Source: Bacteroidales bacterium (lineage in GTDB: Bacteria; Bacteroidota; Bacteroidia; Bacteroidales; UBA3824). From it: a DNA stretch of 9,210 nucleotides. The first letter of the stretch is position 1. Each line of letters begins with the position of its first letter. The position numbers and the translations under genes were made by a program. This document shows positions 1 through 6,294 of this stretch, one piece after another. The stretch spans positions 1-9,210 of the forward strand of contig JAEEXW010000089.1 of NCBI GenBank assembly GCA_016287995.1. The letters run 5' to 3'. A model generated the notes under the pieces. It saw only the letters and a list, made by a program, of their open reading frames with translations. It searched no databases and was not told where the DNA came from.

Positions 1-205
1 TTACCACACAAATGAGACGGCGAAGGCAAACGCAAGCCGCTATGACACCAAAGAATATTTTCAAGGGCGCGACCAAAAATGCAAAATGAATGCCTCTTCC
101 GATTATAAATATTACTCGGAATTGTTAGAAAATTTAAAAGCCGCACTTTGGGATTTAACAGAACAAATCAAACCAAAAGTCTACGAATACGGATTTTTGA
201 TTTAA
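1..205 (+). CDS. C-terminal tail of an unrecognised protein (5' end outside window)
   Basis: An open frame beginning at base 2 reads 67 residues to a TAA at 203-205, with no start in view, so only the C-terminus is present. The tail is hydrophilic and probably helical, rich in Lys, Tyr and Asn, with an amphipathic stretch (YYSELLENLKAALWDL, residues 37-52 of the visible part) followed by QIKPKVYEYGFLI at the end. It has no membrane segment and no motif I recognise. The stop lies inside a TTAA that also supplies the stop of the convergent gene on the other strand. I infer it is coding because the frame is open to the window edge, the composition resembles the neighbouring genes, and the convergent overlap matches the style of the two other convergent pairs here. 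No function can be assigned. Confidence 0.6.
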   Translation, partial: YHTNETAKANASRYDTKEYFQGRDQKCKMNASSDYKYYSELLENLKAALWDLTEQIKPKVYEYGFLI

Positions 206-1032
206 TCATCGTATGCCGAGGGTAGACGTTTGATTTTTGTAGGGTCAAAATCGTAGTTTTCAATAAACCATGTTTTGAGTTTTTTGTTGGTTTTAAGGTA
301 GTTAACGATTTCTGTTTCGTCATTGTCTCTAAACCACATAACCATGTTTTTAATCGCTGTTTGCCAACGCTGAGTGTCAAAAAAACTGTAAACTATCGCT
401 CCCAAAATCACTGACAAAATCATCAACGAAATACCAATGCTATCGTAATACGGATATTTAATGTAAGTAATAATTCCGCTTATAAGTATACAAATGCTTG
501 ATACGATGATAATTATAAGATTTCTTTTCCAAGGATAACGGTCGCATTTTTCAGCAATTTCTTCAATGCGTTGTTTGATGTTTTCATGCTTTTCTTTGGC
601 GGCTTTTTCTGCTGCGGTCTTCAAAAGCGGGTCAACGTTGTTTAAAGCATTTTGATAATAACTGTGAAGTAATGTCATATTTTGAGGAGCCGTTTTCCCC
701 ATTGAACCATCAAAAAGGAATAAGCAGTTCTCCGATTTGTCAACGCTGAAAACCAATGAGTTATCATCGTTAAAAATGGGAAATAAATTCAAGGTTAATT
801 GTCCAAAGATTAACGTTAAATTTTTTGAAGTGCCATCAAACTTCCATTCGCCGCTTGCGTTGTTGCCATTGTCGGAGATGTAAGCGGAATTGTCGCTTTT
901 GAAGTATAAAAAGATTTGCTTGCCGCTATCGTCAAAAATCTGCCATGTTTTGTCGCAAAAATTATTTGCGACGTCAAATTTGCGGCTGTATTGCCCTAAA
1001 ATGCTGATTATATCGAGTTTGTAAGTTTTCAT
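202..1032 (-). CDS. Hypothetical two-helix membrane protein with N-terminal beta-rich domain
   Basis: This is a 276-residue protein of unknown function. Residues 1-115 alternate short hydrophobic strands with Gly/Asn/Asp turns (for example WKFDGTSKNLTLIFG, 63-77) and look like a small beta-barrel or sandwich resembling lipocalin-like repeats; that resemblance is only an impression. Residues 133-165 are charged and helical, possibly coiled coil (AEKAAKEKHENIKQRIEEIAEK). Two transmembrane helices follow at about 171-191 and 199-218, then a soluble helical tail of about 58 residues. No signal peptide is present, so the N-terminal domain and the tail are probably both cytosolic with a helical hairpin in the inner membrane. 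The ATG at 1030-1032 is the only reasonable start and is preceded by an A/T-rich leader. It is divergent from the MBOAT gene and overlaps the end of the gene at 1-205 by four bases. Confidence 0.75.
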   Translation of the reverse strand: MKTYKLDIISILGQYSRKFDVANNFCDKTWQIFDDSGKQIFLYFKSDNSAYISDNGNNASGEWKFDGTSKNLTLIFGQLTLNLFPIFNDDNSLVFSVDKSENCLFLFDGSMGKTAPQNMTLLHSYYQNALNNVDPLLKTAAEKAAKEKHENIKQRIEEIAEKCDRYPWKRNLIIIIVSSICILISGIITYIKYPYYDSIGISLMILSVILGAIVYSFFDTQRWQTAIKNMVMWFRDNDETEIVNYLKTNKKLKTWFIENYDFDPTKIKRLPSAYDD

Positions 1033-1048
1033 TTATAAAATTTTGTCG

Positions 1049-1056
1049 CAAATTTA
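1049..1056 (-). promoter_or_regulatory. Possible -7 box for the two-helix membrane protein
   Basis: Read on the minus strand this is TAAATTTG, an exact match to the Bacteroidota -7 element TAnnTTTG, about 17 bases before the start codon at 1032. No TTTG at the usual 19-21 base distance upstream was found, so the call is weak. A/T-rich sequence makes chance matches likely. Confidence 0.25.
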
Positions 1057-1088
1057 CAAAAAGAAACAAATATCTGAAAAAAAATTAT

Positions 1089-1096
1089 TAGTTTTG
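1089..1096 (+). promoter_or_regulatory. Possible -7 box for the MBOAT gene
   Basis: TAGTTTTG matches TAnnTTTG and lies 21 bases before the ATG at 1118. The -33 TTTG partner is not evident. The position relative to the start codon suits a short leader. It sits in the 85-base divergent intergenic region shared with the membrane protein gene on the other strand. Confidence 0.3.
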
Positions 1097-1117
1097 TGCA
1101 GAATTTAAACGTGCAAA

Positions 1118-2875
1118 ATGGAATTTTTTAATAATCTCGCGGATTTGTTTGTTTACAATCCCGACGAACCTTTGATTTTTAGCAGCGGACATTTTTTGTT
1201 GCTGTTTATTGTTTTTTTAACTATTTATAATCTGATTTACAAGCACAAAACGGCTGTATCACTCTATATCGTGGCGTTTAGTTTGTTTTTCTATTATAAA
1301 AGTAGTGGTCTTTATCTTGGAATTTTGGTTTTGACAACCATTTTGAGTTACCTTTTTGGAAAATTTTTGTCTGAGGCTAAAACCGAAAAAGGGCGTAAAC
1401 TTTGGCTTATTTTGGGCGTTGTTCCGCCGCTTTTGCTATTAGCGTATTTTAAATATACTAACTTTTTGATTTTCAACTTTTCACAAATTGTTGGCGAAAA
1501 TTTTGCCTTTCAGGAAATTTTTCTTCCCGTGGGAATTTCGTTTTACACTTTTCAAAGTTTGAGTTATATTATTGACGTTTACCGCAAAGATGTTGAACCT
1601 GCTGAAAGTCTGTTGGATTTTGCGTTTTATTTGACGTTTTTTCCGCAACTTGTTGCCGGTCCTATTGTGAAAGCAAATTTGTTTTTGCCACAACTCAAAA
1701 AAACGCCGGAAGTAAGTATGACTGAGGCGTATGCTGCACTTTGGATGGTAATTTTGGGACACTTTAAAAAGGCTGTCATTGCTGATTATATTGCTCAGTA
1801 CAACGATTTGATTTTTGCCGCGCCGCAAAATTATAACGGTTTTGAAAATCTGATGGCGGTTTATGGTTATGCTTTGCAAATTTTTTGCGATTTTTCGGGC
1901 TATTCTGACATGGCAATCGGAATCGGTAAAATTATGGGTTATGACCTTGGAGTCAACTTTTTGAGCCCTTACAAAAGTCGCAGTGTTTCAGAGTTTTGGA
2001 AACGTTGGCATATTTCCCTGTCGAGTTGGTTGCAGGAATATTTGTATATTCCGCTTGGCGGCAACAGAACGGTTTCGGCGTTTTCAGTCTATGCCGTGCC
2101 GGTGATTTTGATTTTGATGTCGGCGTTAACTTGTTCATTACCATATACTTTGGCTTTGATGGCTGTTTGTGTGGTGGGTCTTGCTGCTTACAAAACAAGA
2201 AATAATTTTTTGGTGGTTTTCACGCTTGTTTTGGCAACGATTTTTTCTATTGCGGTCTTCAACGAATCTATTTTTTGCTCTATAACGGTTGCTGTTTGCA
2301 TAATAGTTTGGATAATTTCGATTGCAAAACCTGAATCGTCAAAAATGATTAAAACAGACGTTAACTTACTATTAACCATGTTGATAGGAGGGTTGTGGCA
2401 CGGTGCGGCTTGGAAATTTGTTTTTTGGGGCGGAGCGCATGGAATTGCTCTTGGAATTGACAAATTTTTCAAAAAGTTTTTGCCGAAAAACAATAAAGCG
2501 GTAACGTTTTTTTCTTGGCTTTTGACTTTTAATTTTGTTGTTTTCTTATGGATGTTTTTCCGTGCTAACGATGTTGAAAACGAAGGAGTTATGGTTTCTG
2601 CTTTTGAAGTTCCGTTTGTGATGTTGTCTCAAATATTTAACGATTTTGACATAACGTTTTTTACGCATTTTTGGAACGCGAGAGCCTTGTGGATAGTTTT
2701 GACGGTCTTCGGTTTTATCTGTCATGCAATACCTGAAAACGGGGCAAAAAAATGCCGCGATATTTTCGTAAAATCCAATATCGCGGTCAAAATAATTATT
2801 CTTTTGATTGTAATTCAATTAGTTGTACAGTTTCAGAGCGAAACCGTTCAACCGTTTATTTATTTTCAGTTTTAG
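1118..2875 (+). CDS. MBOAT family (AlgI-like) membrane-bound O-acyltransferase
   Basis: This 585-residue polytopic inner-membrane protein belongs to the MBOAT family, whose AlgI/DltB/PatA-like members move acyl (usually acetyl) groups across the membrane to extracytoplasmic polysaccharide. Family signatures are clear: LPVGISFYTFQSLSY at 136-150, FPQLVAGPI at 175-183, FCDFSGYSDMAIGIG at 256-270, SEFWKRWHISLSSWLQEYLY at 291-310 followed by IPLGGNR at 311-317, and GGLWHGAAW at 424-432. His428 is the expected essential histidine, and His441 (WGGAHG) is a second conserved one. The C-terminus PFIYFQF is typical of Bacteroidota members. Between R317 and K412 there is a hydrophobic insertion of about 80 residues more than expected, adding several membrane helices. 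The usual SGNH/AlgJ-like acetyl-transfer partner is not adjacent. The substrate is unknown; exopolysaccharide or lipopolysaccharide O-antigen are both possible. The stop overlaps the convergent gene by four bases. Confidence 0.93.
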   Translation: MEFFNNLADLFVYNPDEPLIFSSGHFLLLFIVFLTIYNLIYKHKTAVSLYIVAFSLFFYYKSSGLYLGILVLTTILSYLFGKFLSEAKTEKGRKLWLILGVVPPLLLLAYFKYTNFLIFNFSQIVGENFAFQEIFLPVGISFYTFQSLSYIIDVYRKDVEPAESLLDFAFYLTFFPQLVAGPIVKANLFLPQLKKTPEVSMTEAYAALWMVILGHFKKAVIADYIAQYNDLIFAAPQNYNGFENLMAVYGYALQIFCDFSGYSDMAIGIGKIMGYDLGVNFLSPYKSRSVSEFWKRWHISLSSWLQEYLYIPLGGNRTVSAFSVYAVPVILILMSALTCSLPYTLALMAVCVVGLAAYKTRNNFLVVFTLVLATIFSIAVFNESIFCSITVAVCIIVWIISIAKPESSKMIKTDVNLLLTMLIGGLWHGAAWKFVFWGGAHGIALGIDKFFKKFLPKNNKAVTFFSWLLTFNFVVFLWMFFRANDVENEGVMVSAFEVPFVMLSQIFNDFDITFFTHFWNARALWIVLTVFGFICHAIPENGAKKCRDIFVKSNIAVKIIILLIVIQLVVQFQSETVQPFIYFQF

Positions 2876-3456
2876 AGTACAAACGAAATACCTATTTGGA
2901 AGACTGAGAAATTAGTGGTTTGCAGTTCGCTGTAAACTGCGAAATTTCCCATAATATAGTGGATTCCTGCAAAACCGAAACAGTCAAAATCAGAAGGACT
3001 GCCCCAGTCATCAGTGTGTCCGTTTGACCATTTGGTTTTGTATCTGTCTTGACGGAAACCAAGTCCTACACCGGCGTAGGTATCAAGATTGCGCACCCAT
3101 GTATAGTGCAATGCGCCGCGTGTGCCTAATCGGAAACGGTTGTTAATGTTTTTGTTTCCCTCCCATTTATCTCTGCCGCCGCCGATTCCGAAATATCCGC
3201 CGCCGCTTATTGAGCCGTTGCTGTTGATAATGTTGCCCAAAAATGCATAGTCAACTGCCGCGTTGAAAGTTGGTACCAAAAAATGTCCGTTGTAATAATT
3301 ACCGTGGTATCCGCCGAAGTCAGAGTTGCCTAATCCAAGACCGAGATTAATTCCTAACGAGCCTGTCGGAAATGCGCAGCCTTGCGCTGAAACGGTTTTT
3401 GCGCCAAAAACGCAGATTACGGTCAAAACCGTTAAAAGTAAAAAAAATCTTTTCAT
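2872..3456 (-). CDS. Small secreted outer-membrane beta-barrel-like protein
   Basis: This 194-residue protein starts with a clear type I signal peptide (MKRF, hydrophobic core, VSA|Q with cleavage expected after A24). The mature 170 residues are Gly- and aromatic-rich with alternating strand patterns and turns (GINLGLGLG at 35-43, GGGYFGIGGG at 85-94, YAGVGLGFRQDRY at 127-139, GFAGIHYIMGNFAVYSELQ at 161-179) and end in FQIGISFVL, a hydrophobic terminal strand like those of outer-membrane barrels. About eight strands could fit, the size of OmpX/OmpW-like small barrels. The family is not identified; Bacteroidota carry many such proteins annotated as outer membrane beta-barrel protein. The ATG at 3454-3456 gives the signal peptide. 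It is divergent from the channel gene, and its 3' end overlaps the MBOAT stop. Confidence 0.8.
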   Translation of the reverse strand: MKRFFLLLTVLTVICVFGAKTVSAQGCAFPTGSLGINLGLGLGNSDFGGYHGNYYNGHFLVPTFNAAVDYAFLGNIINSNGSISGGGYFGIGGGRDKWEGNKNINNRFRLGTRGALHYTWVRNLDTYAGVGLGFRQDRYKTKWSNGHTDDWGSPSDFDCFGFAGIHYIMGNFAVYSELQTTNFSVFQIGISFVL

Positions 3457-3495
3457 GTTTTAATTTTTTTATGTGATTTTGAAAAAAATTTGCTG

Positions 3496-3503
3496 CAAAG
3501 TTA
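3496..3503 (-). promoter_or_regulatory. -7 promoter box for the outer-membrane protein gene
   Basis: On the minus strand this reads TAACTTTG followed by C, an exact match to TAnnTTTG with the frequent trailing C, 39 bases before the ATG at 3456. At 19 bases upstream there is only a T-rich TTTAAC instead of TTTG, so the -33 element is weak. Position and match make this one of the better promoter candidates here. Confidence 0.45.
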
Positions 3504-3534
3504 AATATAATTCTTAGAAAGTTAAAAAAAATTG

Positions 3535-3542
3535 TAAATTTG
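3535..3542 (+). promoter_or_regulatory. -7 promoter box for the ion channel gene
   Basis: TAAATTTG followed by C is an exact TAnnTTTG match, 25 bases before the ATG at 3568. It implies a leader of roughly 18-20 bases made mostly of A residues, as is common in Bacteroidota where A-rich leaders replace the Shine-Dalgarno sequence. No good -33 TTTG is visible. It faces away from the box at 3496-3503 with 31 bases between them. Confidence 0.45.
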
Positions 3543-3567
3543 CGTTGTTAAAAAAAATGCTAAAAAT

Positions 3568-4713
3568 ATGAAAATTGCATATATAACCGCTGACAAAAGC
3601 GGTAAAATAAAGATTTACGACAAAAACGGCAAAATGAAAGCCCTTTTGGACTCTCCCTCAGACGGCGTTTTAAAGGGTTTCGGCAGTGAGTTTTTCGTTA
3701 TGGAAACTCCTGAAAGTTACCTCAGCATAGGCGTTGACGGCAAAATTAAAGGACATTACTTCAAGGAACTCGGCTCTCTTGCCAAGATAAACGACGATTC
3801 AGTGGTGTTTTTTGAAAACGGAAACGTGGCTTATTATGACAGTTCCCTGCAAAAAACTTCTTCTGTGAAACTCTCGGAAGACCTTTCAGCGAAAGAGACC
3901 TTGAAAGACAAACTCATAAAACACGCCGACAATTTTATCACGGTTTTGATTGTTCTTAACGCGATTGCCGCCGGTGCGATGACTTATCTTGACGACAGTT
4001 CGCCGTTGGAGCATTATCTGAATGTTTTTTGTGATGTCAGCATACTTATTTTTATTGTTGAAATTTTAATAAGGCTGTTTTGCAGAAAAAAAGTTTCCAC
4101 GTTTTTTACCGACGAGGACAGGGGTTGGAATATTTTTGACTTGATTGTTACGGTGATTTCTTCGCTGAGTTTTTTCTCCGGTTTGGAGTCGTTTGTGGGA
4201 GCGCGTGCGATAAGAATTTTGAGGGAGTTGCGTCTTTTGAGGGTTGTCTCCGGCGTTGACAACATGAAAAGGCTGTTTCACGCTTTGATGAATGCCATGC
4301 CGCAGATTTCGTGGACGGCTCTGTTTTTCGTTTTGCTGTGTTACATTTACGGAATTATCGGCGTTGAAATGTTCGGCGACATAAGCGAAAAATTCACTAA
4401 TCTTCACGTAACTTTTCTTACTCTCGTCCAGATTATGACCCTTGACGACTGGTCGGCAATGACTCAGGAAATTATGACGGTTCACCCGTATGCGTGGACG
4501 TATTTTGTCTCGTTTGTGCTTTTGGCGGCGTACATTCTCGTCAACCTTGTTGTCGGCGTGGTTGTTGACAGTCTCAACGAAGTCCGTGCACAAGAAGACC
4601 TCGAAAAAAGCGACGAACTTCCGCGCGAAATTACCAAACTTGAAAAACAGTTTGATTTGGTGAAAAAACTCTTGAAAGAGAATCAGGAGCAAAATCAGAA
4701 TCAGCCCGTATAA
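3568..4713 (+). CDS. Voltage-gated cation channel (NaChBac/NavAb type), possibly calcium-selective, with extra N-terminal domain
   Basis: This 381-residue protein has one six-helix ion-transport domain and would act as a homotetrameric inner-membrane channel. Approximate helices: S1 122-141, S2 150-171 with E165, S3 187-203 with N188/D191, S4 211-229, S5 247-268, pore helix 280-290, S6 309-333. S4 carries five arginines every third residue (R213, R216, R219, R222, R225), a full voltage sensor. The selectivity filter is T291-L-D-D-W-S-A297. Known bacterial sodium channels have TLESW; an engineered calcium-selective NavAb variant (CavAb) has Asp at the same two positions, so calcium permeation is inferred. 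Residues 338-373 are charged and probably form the tetrameric coiled coil seen in this family. Residues 1-107 are an additional beta-rich, presumably cytosolic domain not found in NaChBac. There is no potassium-channel TxGYG motif. The 3' end overlaps the convergent gene by 13 bases. Confidence 0.92.
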   Translation: MKIAYITADKSGKIKIYDKNGKMKALLDSPSDGVLKGFGSEFFVMETPESYLSIGVDGKIKGHYFKELGSLAKINDDSVVFFENGNVAYYDSSLQKTSSVKLSEDLSAKETLKDKLIKHADNFITVLIVLNAIAAGAMTYLDDSSPLEHYLNVFCDVSILIFIVEILIRLFCRKKVSTFFTDEDRGWNIFDLIVTVISSLSFFSGLESFVGARAIRILRELRLLRVVSGVDNMKRLFHALMNAMPQISWTALFFVLLCYIYGIIGVEMFGDISEKFTNLHVTFLTLVQIMTLDDWSAMTQEIMTVHPYAWTYFVSFVLLAAYILVNLVVGVVVDSLNEVRAQEDLEKSDELPREITKLEKQFDLVKKLLKENQEQNQNQPV

Positions 4714-6227
4714 ACCTCGTCCTGAGTGATTGAAAACAAAATCCAAGAGAAATTGCCGTCGGTGATTTTGCTGTTGCAGTATTCGCAGACGCCTGACTCG
4801 CCGATTTTTTCAACGGGTGCGCCGCAGTTCGGACACGAATGAAGGTCGGCAGTTTTCTTGAACGTCGCGTTTCTGTTTGCCACAAAAGTCCAGTATTCCG
4901 AAAACTGCCGCGGCTTTTTGTTGTCGCCTGCAACGGTTTTGCCGTCTGAGTCAACGATATAGTCCAAGCAGCGGGCAAAAATTCTTACCGTAATGCTTTC
5001 GTAGTTGAAGTCGATGTCGTATTTTACGGTTTCGATGTTCGTGATTTTTACGTTTTCAACCTTGTTTTGATAGCCCAAAGACTGCAACTGTTTTAAGTAT
5101 GCGTTGAAATTCTGCCATTGTCTTTCGCTAAGAAGATGACGTGTCTTGTCCCAAGTGTTTTCTGACCAGTTTTTGTAAATTTCGAGAAAATACGGTTTTG
5201 CGATCTGGTCTTCAAAACCGGAAAAATCTTTGAAGTTTTTGTGCAAATCCTTGAAAGTCTTTTCGTCGGAAAACAGCGTGTCAGAAAATACCGTGTCGTA
5301 ATACGTGCCTTCTTCTTCGGTGTAAGTCAGCATGTTTTCGGTCTGGCATTTTTCGGTTTTCTGACGGACGATTCTGCTGATCATCCAGCCGCCGGTGTTG
5401 AAATTCAGCGTTGAGCCACAATTTTGACATTTTCCGAAGTCTTTGAAATCCAATGTGCCGCCGCAGTTCGGACATCTCAGCACGCCGAATCCTTCGGGTT
5501 TTGGCGAGAGTGAATTTGCTTTTCGTTTCATAACCCATTCTTCTTCAATCGTATAGCGGAAACTTTTTCCGTTTGTCGGATTGGAGTTTGTATAGTTTGC
5601 TATAAAACTTACGGTTATGATTGTAAAGTTCTTTTGCGATTTTATATTTGAGATTTCAACATTTCCGATTGCGATTTCAGAGTTTATTCCGTCGCCCAAA
5701 TTCGGCATAGTACCGGCAAAAAACGGTTTTATCTCTTGAAAGTCTTTTGTATTGTAACTTAGGTACAATTTGTTGAAAAGCATTGTAACATAGTCCAAAA
5801 ACACGGGTACAGAAAAATTGTTGTCCTGATTTATTAATAGTTTCAAAGACAAGTTGAAGTTTGAGGCATGTGCTGCAAAATTGTCGGAGGTCGCCGTTGA
5901 GGATACCGAGTCCGTGCTTTTGTTTCTGCCCAAAAACATGTTGAACAGGAATATTATGATTGCCCACGCGATTATGTTGATTAGGAAATCCATTCCGAAA
6001 TTTCCCGTAAAGCCGATAAAAAAACTTCCTCCGCCGGTGCCTCCGTGATAGCCGCCGCCTCTGAAACCGCCTCCGTGGTAGCCGCCTCCGTGATAGCCGC
6101 CGCCTCCGCGAAAGCCGTGTCCACCGCCCGGACGAGCAAAACTTTCGTCGCAAAAAAACATCAAAGCCGCAATTATCAGCCCCGAAATTATTAAAAACGT
6201 AAAAATATGTTTTCGGCTTAGTTTCAT
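4701..6227 (-). CDS. Membrane protein with two Tim44-like segments and two zinc ribbons
   Basis: This 508-residue protein has an N-terminal hydrophobic segment (8-25, either signal peptide ending SFA|R or a membrane anchor), a Gly/His/Arg-rich linker (33-67) and a second membrane helix (about 79-99). Then come two parallel modules. Module 1 spans about 116-283 and ends in a zinc ribbon with C252, C255, C267 and C270. Module 2 spans about 325-500 and ends in a ribbon with C465, C468, C481 and C484. The part before each ribbon resembles the Tim44-like domain, a cystatin-like fold known for membrane association in mitochondrial Tim44; bacterial proteins with a secretion signal, Gly-rich linker, membrane helix, Tim44-like domain and zinc ribbon are known but their role is not. 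Corresponding pieces include NVEISNI (189-195) with NVKITNI (392-398), and CPNCG in both ribbons. Which side of the membrane the modules occupy is uncertain; zinc ribbons suggest the cytosol. It is divergent from the lipoprotein gene. Confidence 0.82.
   Translation of the reverse strand: MKLSRKHIFTFLIISGLIIAALMFFCDESFARPGGGHGFRGGGGYHGGGYHGGGFRGGGYHGGTGGGSFFIGFTGNFGMDFLINIIAWAIIIFLFNMFLGRNKSTDSVSSTATSDNFAAHASNFNLSLKLLINQDNNFSVPVFLDYVTMLFNKLYLSYNTKDFQEIKPFFAGTMPNLGDGINSEIAIGNVEISNIKSQKNFTIITVSFIANYTNSNPTNGKSFRYTIEEEWVMKRKANSLSPKPEGFGVLRCPNCGGTLDFKDFGKCQNCGSTLNFNTGGWMISRIVRQKTEKCQTENMLTYTEEEGTYYDTVFSDTLFSDEKTFKDLHKNFKDFSGFEDQIAKPYFLEIYKNWSENTWDKTRHLLSERQWQNFNAYLKQLQSLGYQNKVENVKITNIETVKYDIDFNYESITVRIFARCLDYIVDSDGKTVAGDNKKPRQFSEYWTFVANRNATFKKTADLHSCPNCGAPVEKIGESGVCEYCNSKITDGNFSWILFSITQDEVYTG
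6039..6110 (-). repeat. Tandem 15-base repeat encoding Gly/His-rich pentapeptides
   Basis: Inside the Tim44/zinc-ribbon gene, codons 40-63 repeat a degenerate 15-base unit (Gly-Gly-Gly plus Tyr-His or Phe-Arg), giving YHGGG, YHGGG, FRGGG, YHGG. Third positions and some residues vary, so the array is imperfect. It probably forms a flexible linker between the two hydrophobic segments; the histidines could bind metal. Slippage at such DNA could change copy number between strains. Confidence 0.8.
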
Positions 6228-6248
6228 AATCGTTATTTTTTTTCGCGC

Positions 6249-6256
6249 CTAAGGTA
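6249..6256 (-). promoter_or_regulatory. Weak -7 box for the Tim44/zinc-ribbon gene
   Basis: On the minus strand this is TACCTTAG, one mismatch from TAnnTTTG, 22 bases before the ATG at 6227. A TTTG on the same strand (6277-6274) lies 17 bases further upstream, slightly closer than the usual 19-21. Both elements are present but imperfect. Confidence 0.25.
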
Positions 6257-6263
6257 AAAATTT

Positions 6264-6279
6264 TTTTTGTTAACAAAAA
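6264..6279. promoter_or_regulatory. 16-base perfect palindrome in divergent intergenic region
   Basis: TTTTTGTTAACAAAAA is a perfect palindrome centred on GTTAAC, 37 bases from the Tim44-gene start and 55 bases from the lipoprotein start. It overlaps the possible -33 position of the minus-strand promoter and lies just upstream of the plus-strand one, so a dimeric regulator bound here could affect both genes. The arms are only T and A runs, so chance or a simple bent A-tract is also possible. Confidence 0.35.
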
Positions 6280-6294
6280 TTTTCAGGCATAAAA

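Noticed and set aside
1481..1879. Open frame of 132 codons on the minus strand inside the MBOAT gene
   Set aside because: It is antisense to the conserved core of the acyltransferase and has no signal, domain or plausible composition.
2069..2353. MBOAT insertion as an inserted mobile element or a gene fusion by frameshift
   Set aside because: The reading frame is continuous, no inverted or direct repeats flank the segment, and its base composition matches the rest of the gene, so it is treated as part of the protein.
1953..2818. Several 69-101 codon frames on both strands within the MBOAT gene
   Set aside because: All lie inside an unbroken, motif-rich 585-codon gene and show the composition expected of out-of-frame translation of hydrophobic codons.
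4066..4746. Open frame of 226 codons on the minus strand, antisense to the ion channel gene
   Set aside because: The product is rich in Asn, His, Arg and Lys with no domain pattern, while the opposite strand encodes a fully recognisable channel. It is a shadow frame.
6039..6110. The 15-base tandem repeats as a CRISPR array
   Set aside because: The units are too short, have no spacers and are in frame inside a coding region, encoding Gly-rich pentapeptides.
5677..6276. Open frame of 199 codons on the minus strand in another frame of the Tim44/zinc-ribbon gene
   Set aside because: Its Arg-rich repeats (SRRRLSRRR) come from reading the Gly-rich linker codons out of frame; the overlapping frame has a signal segment, zinc ribbons and an internal duplication.
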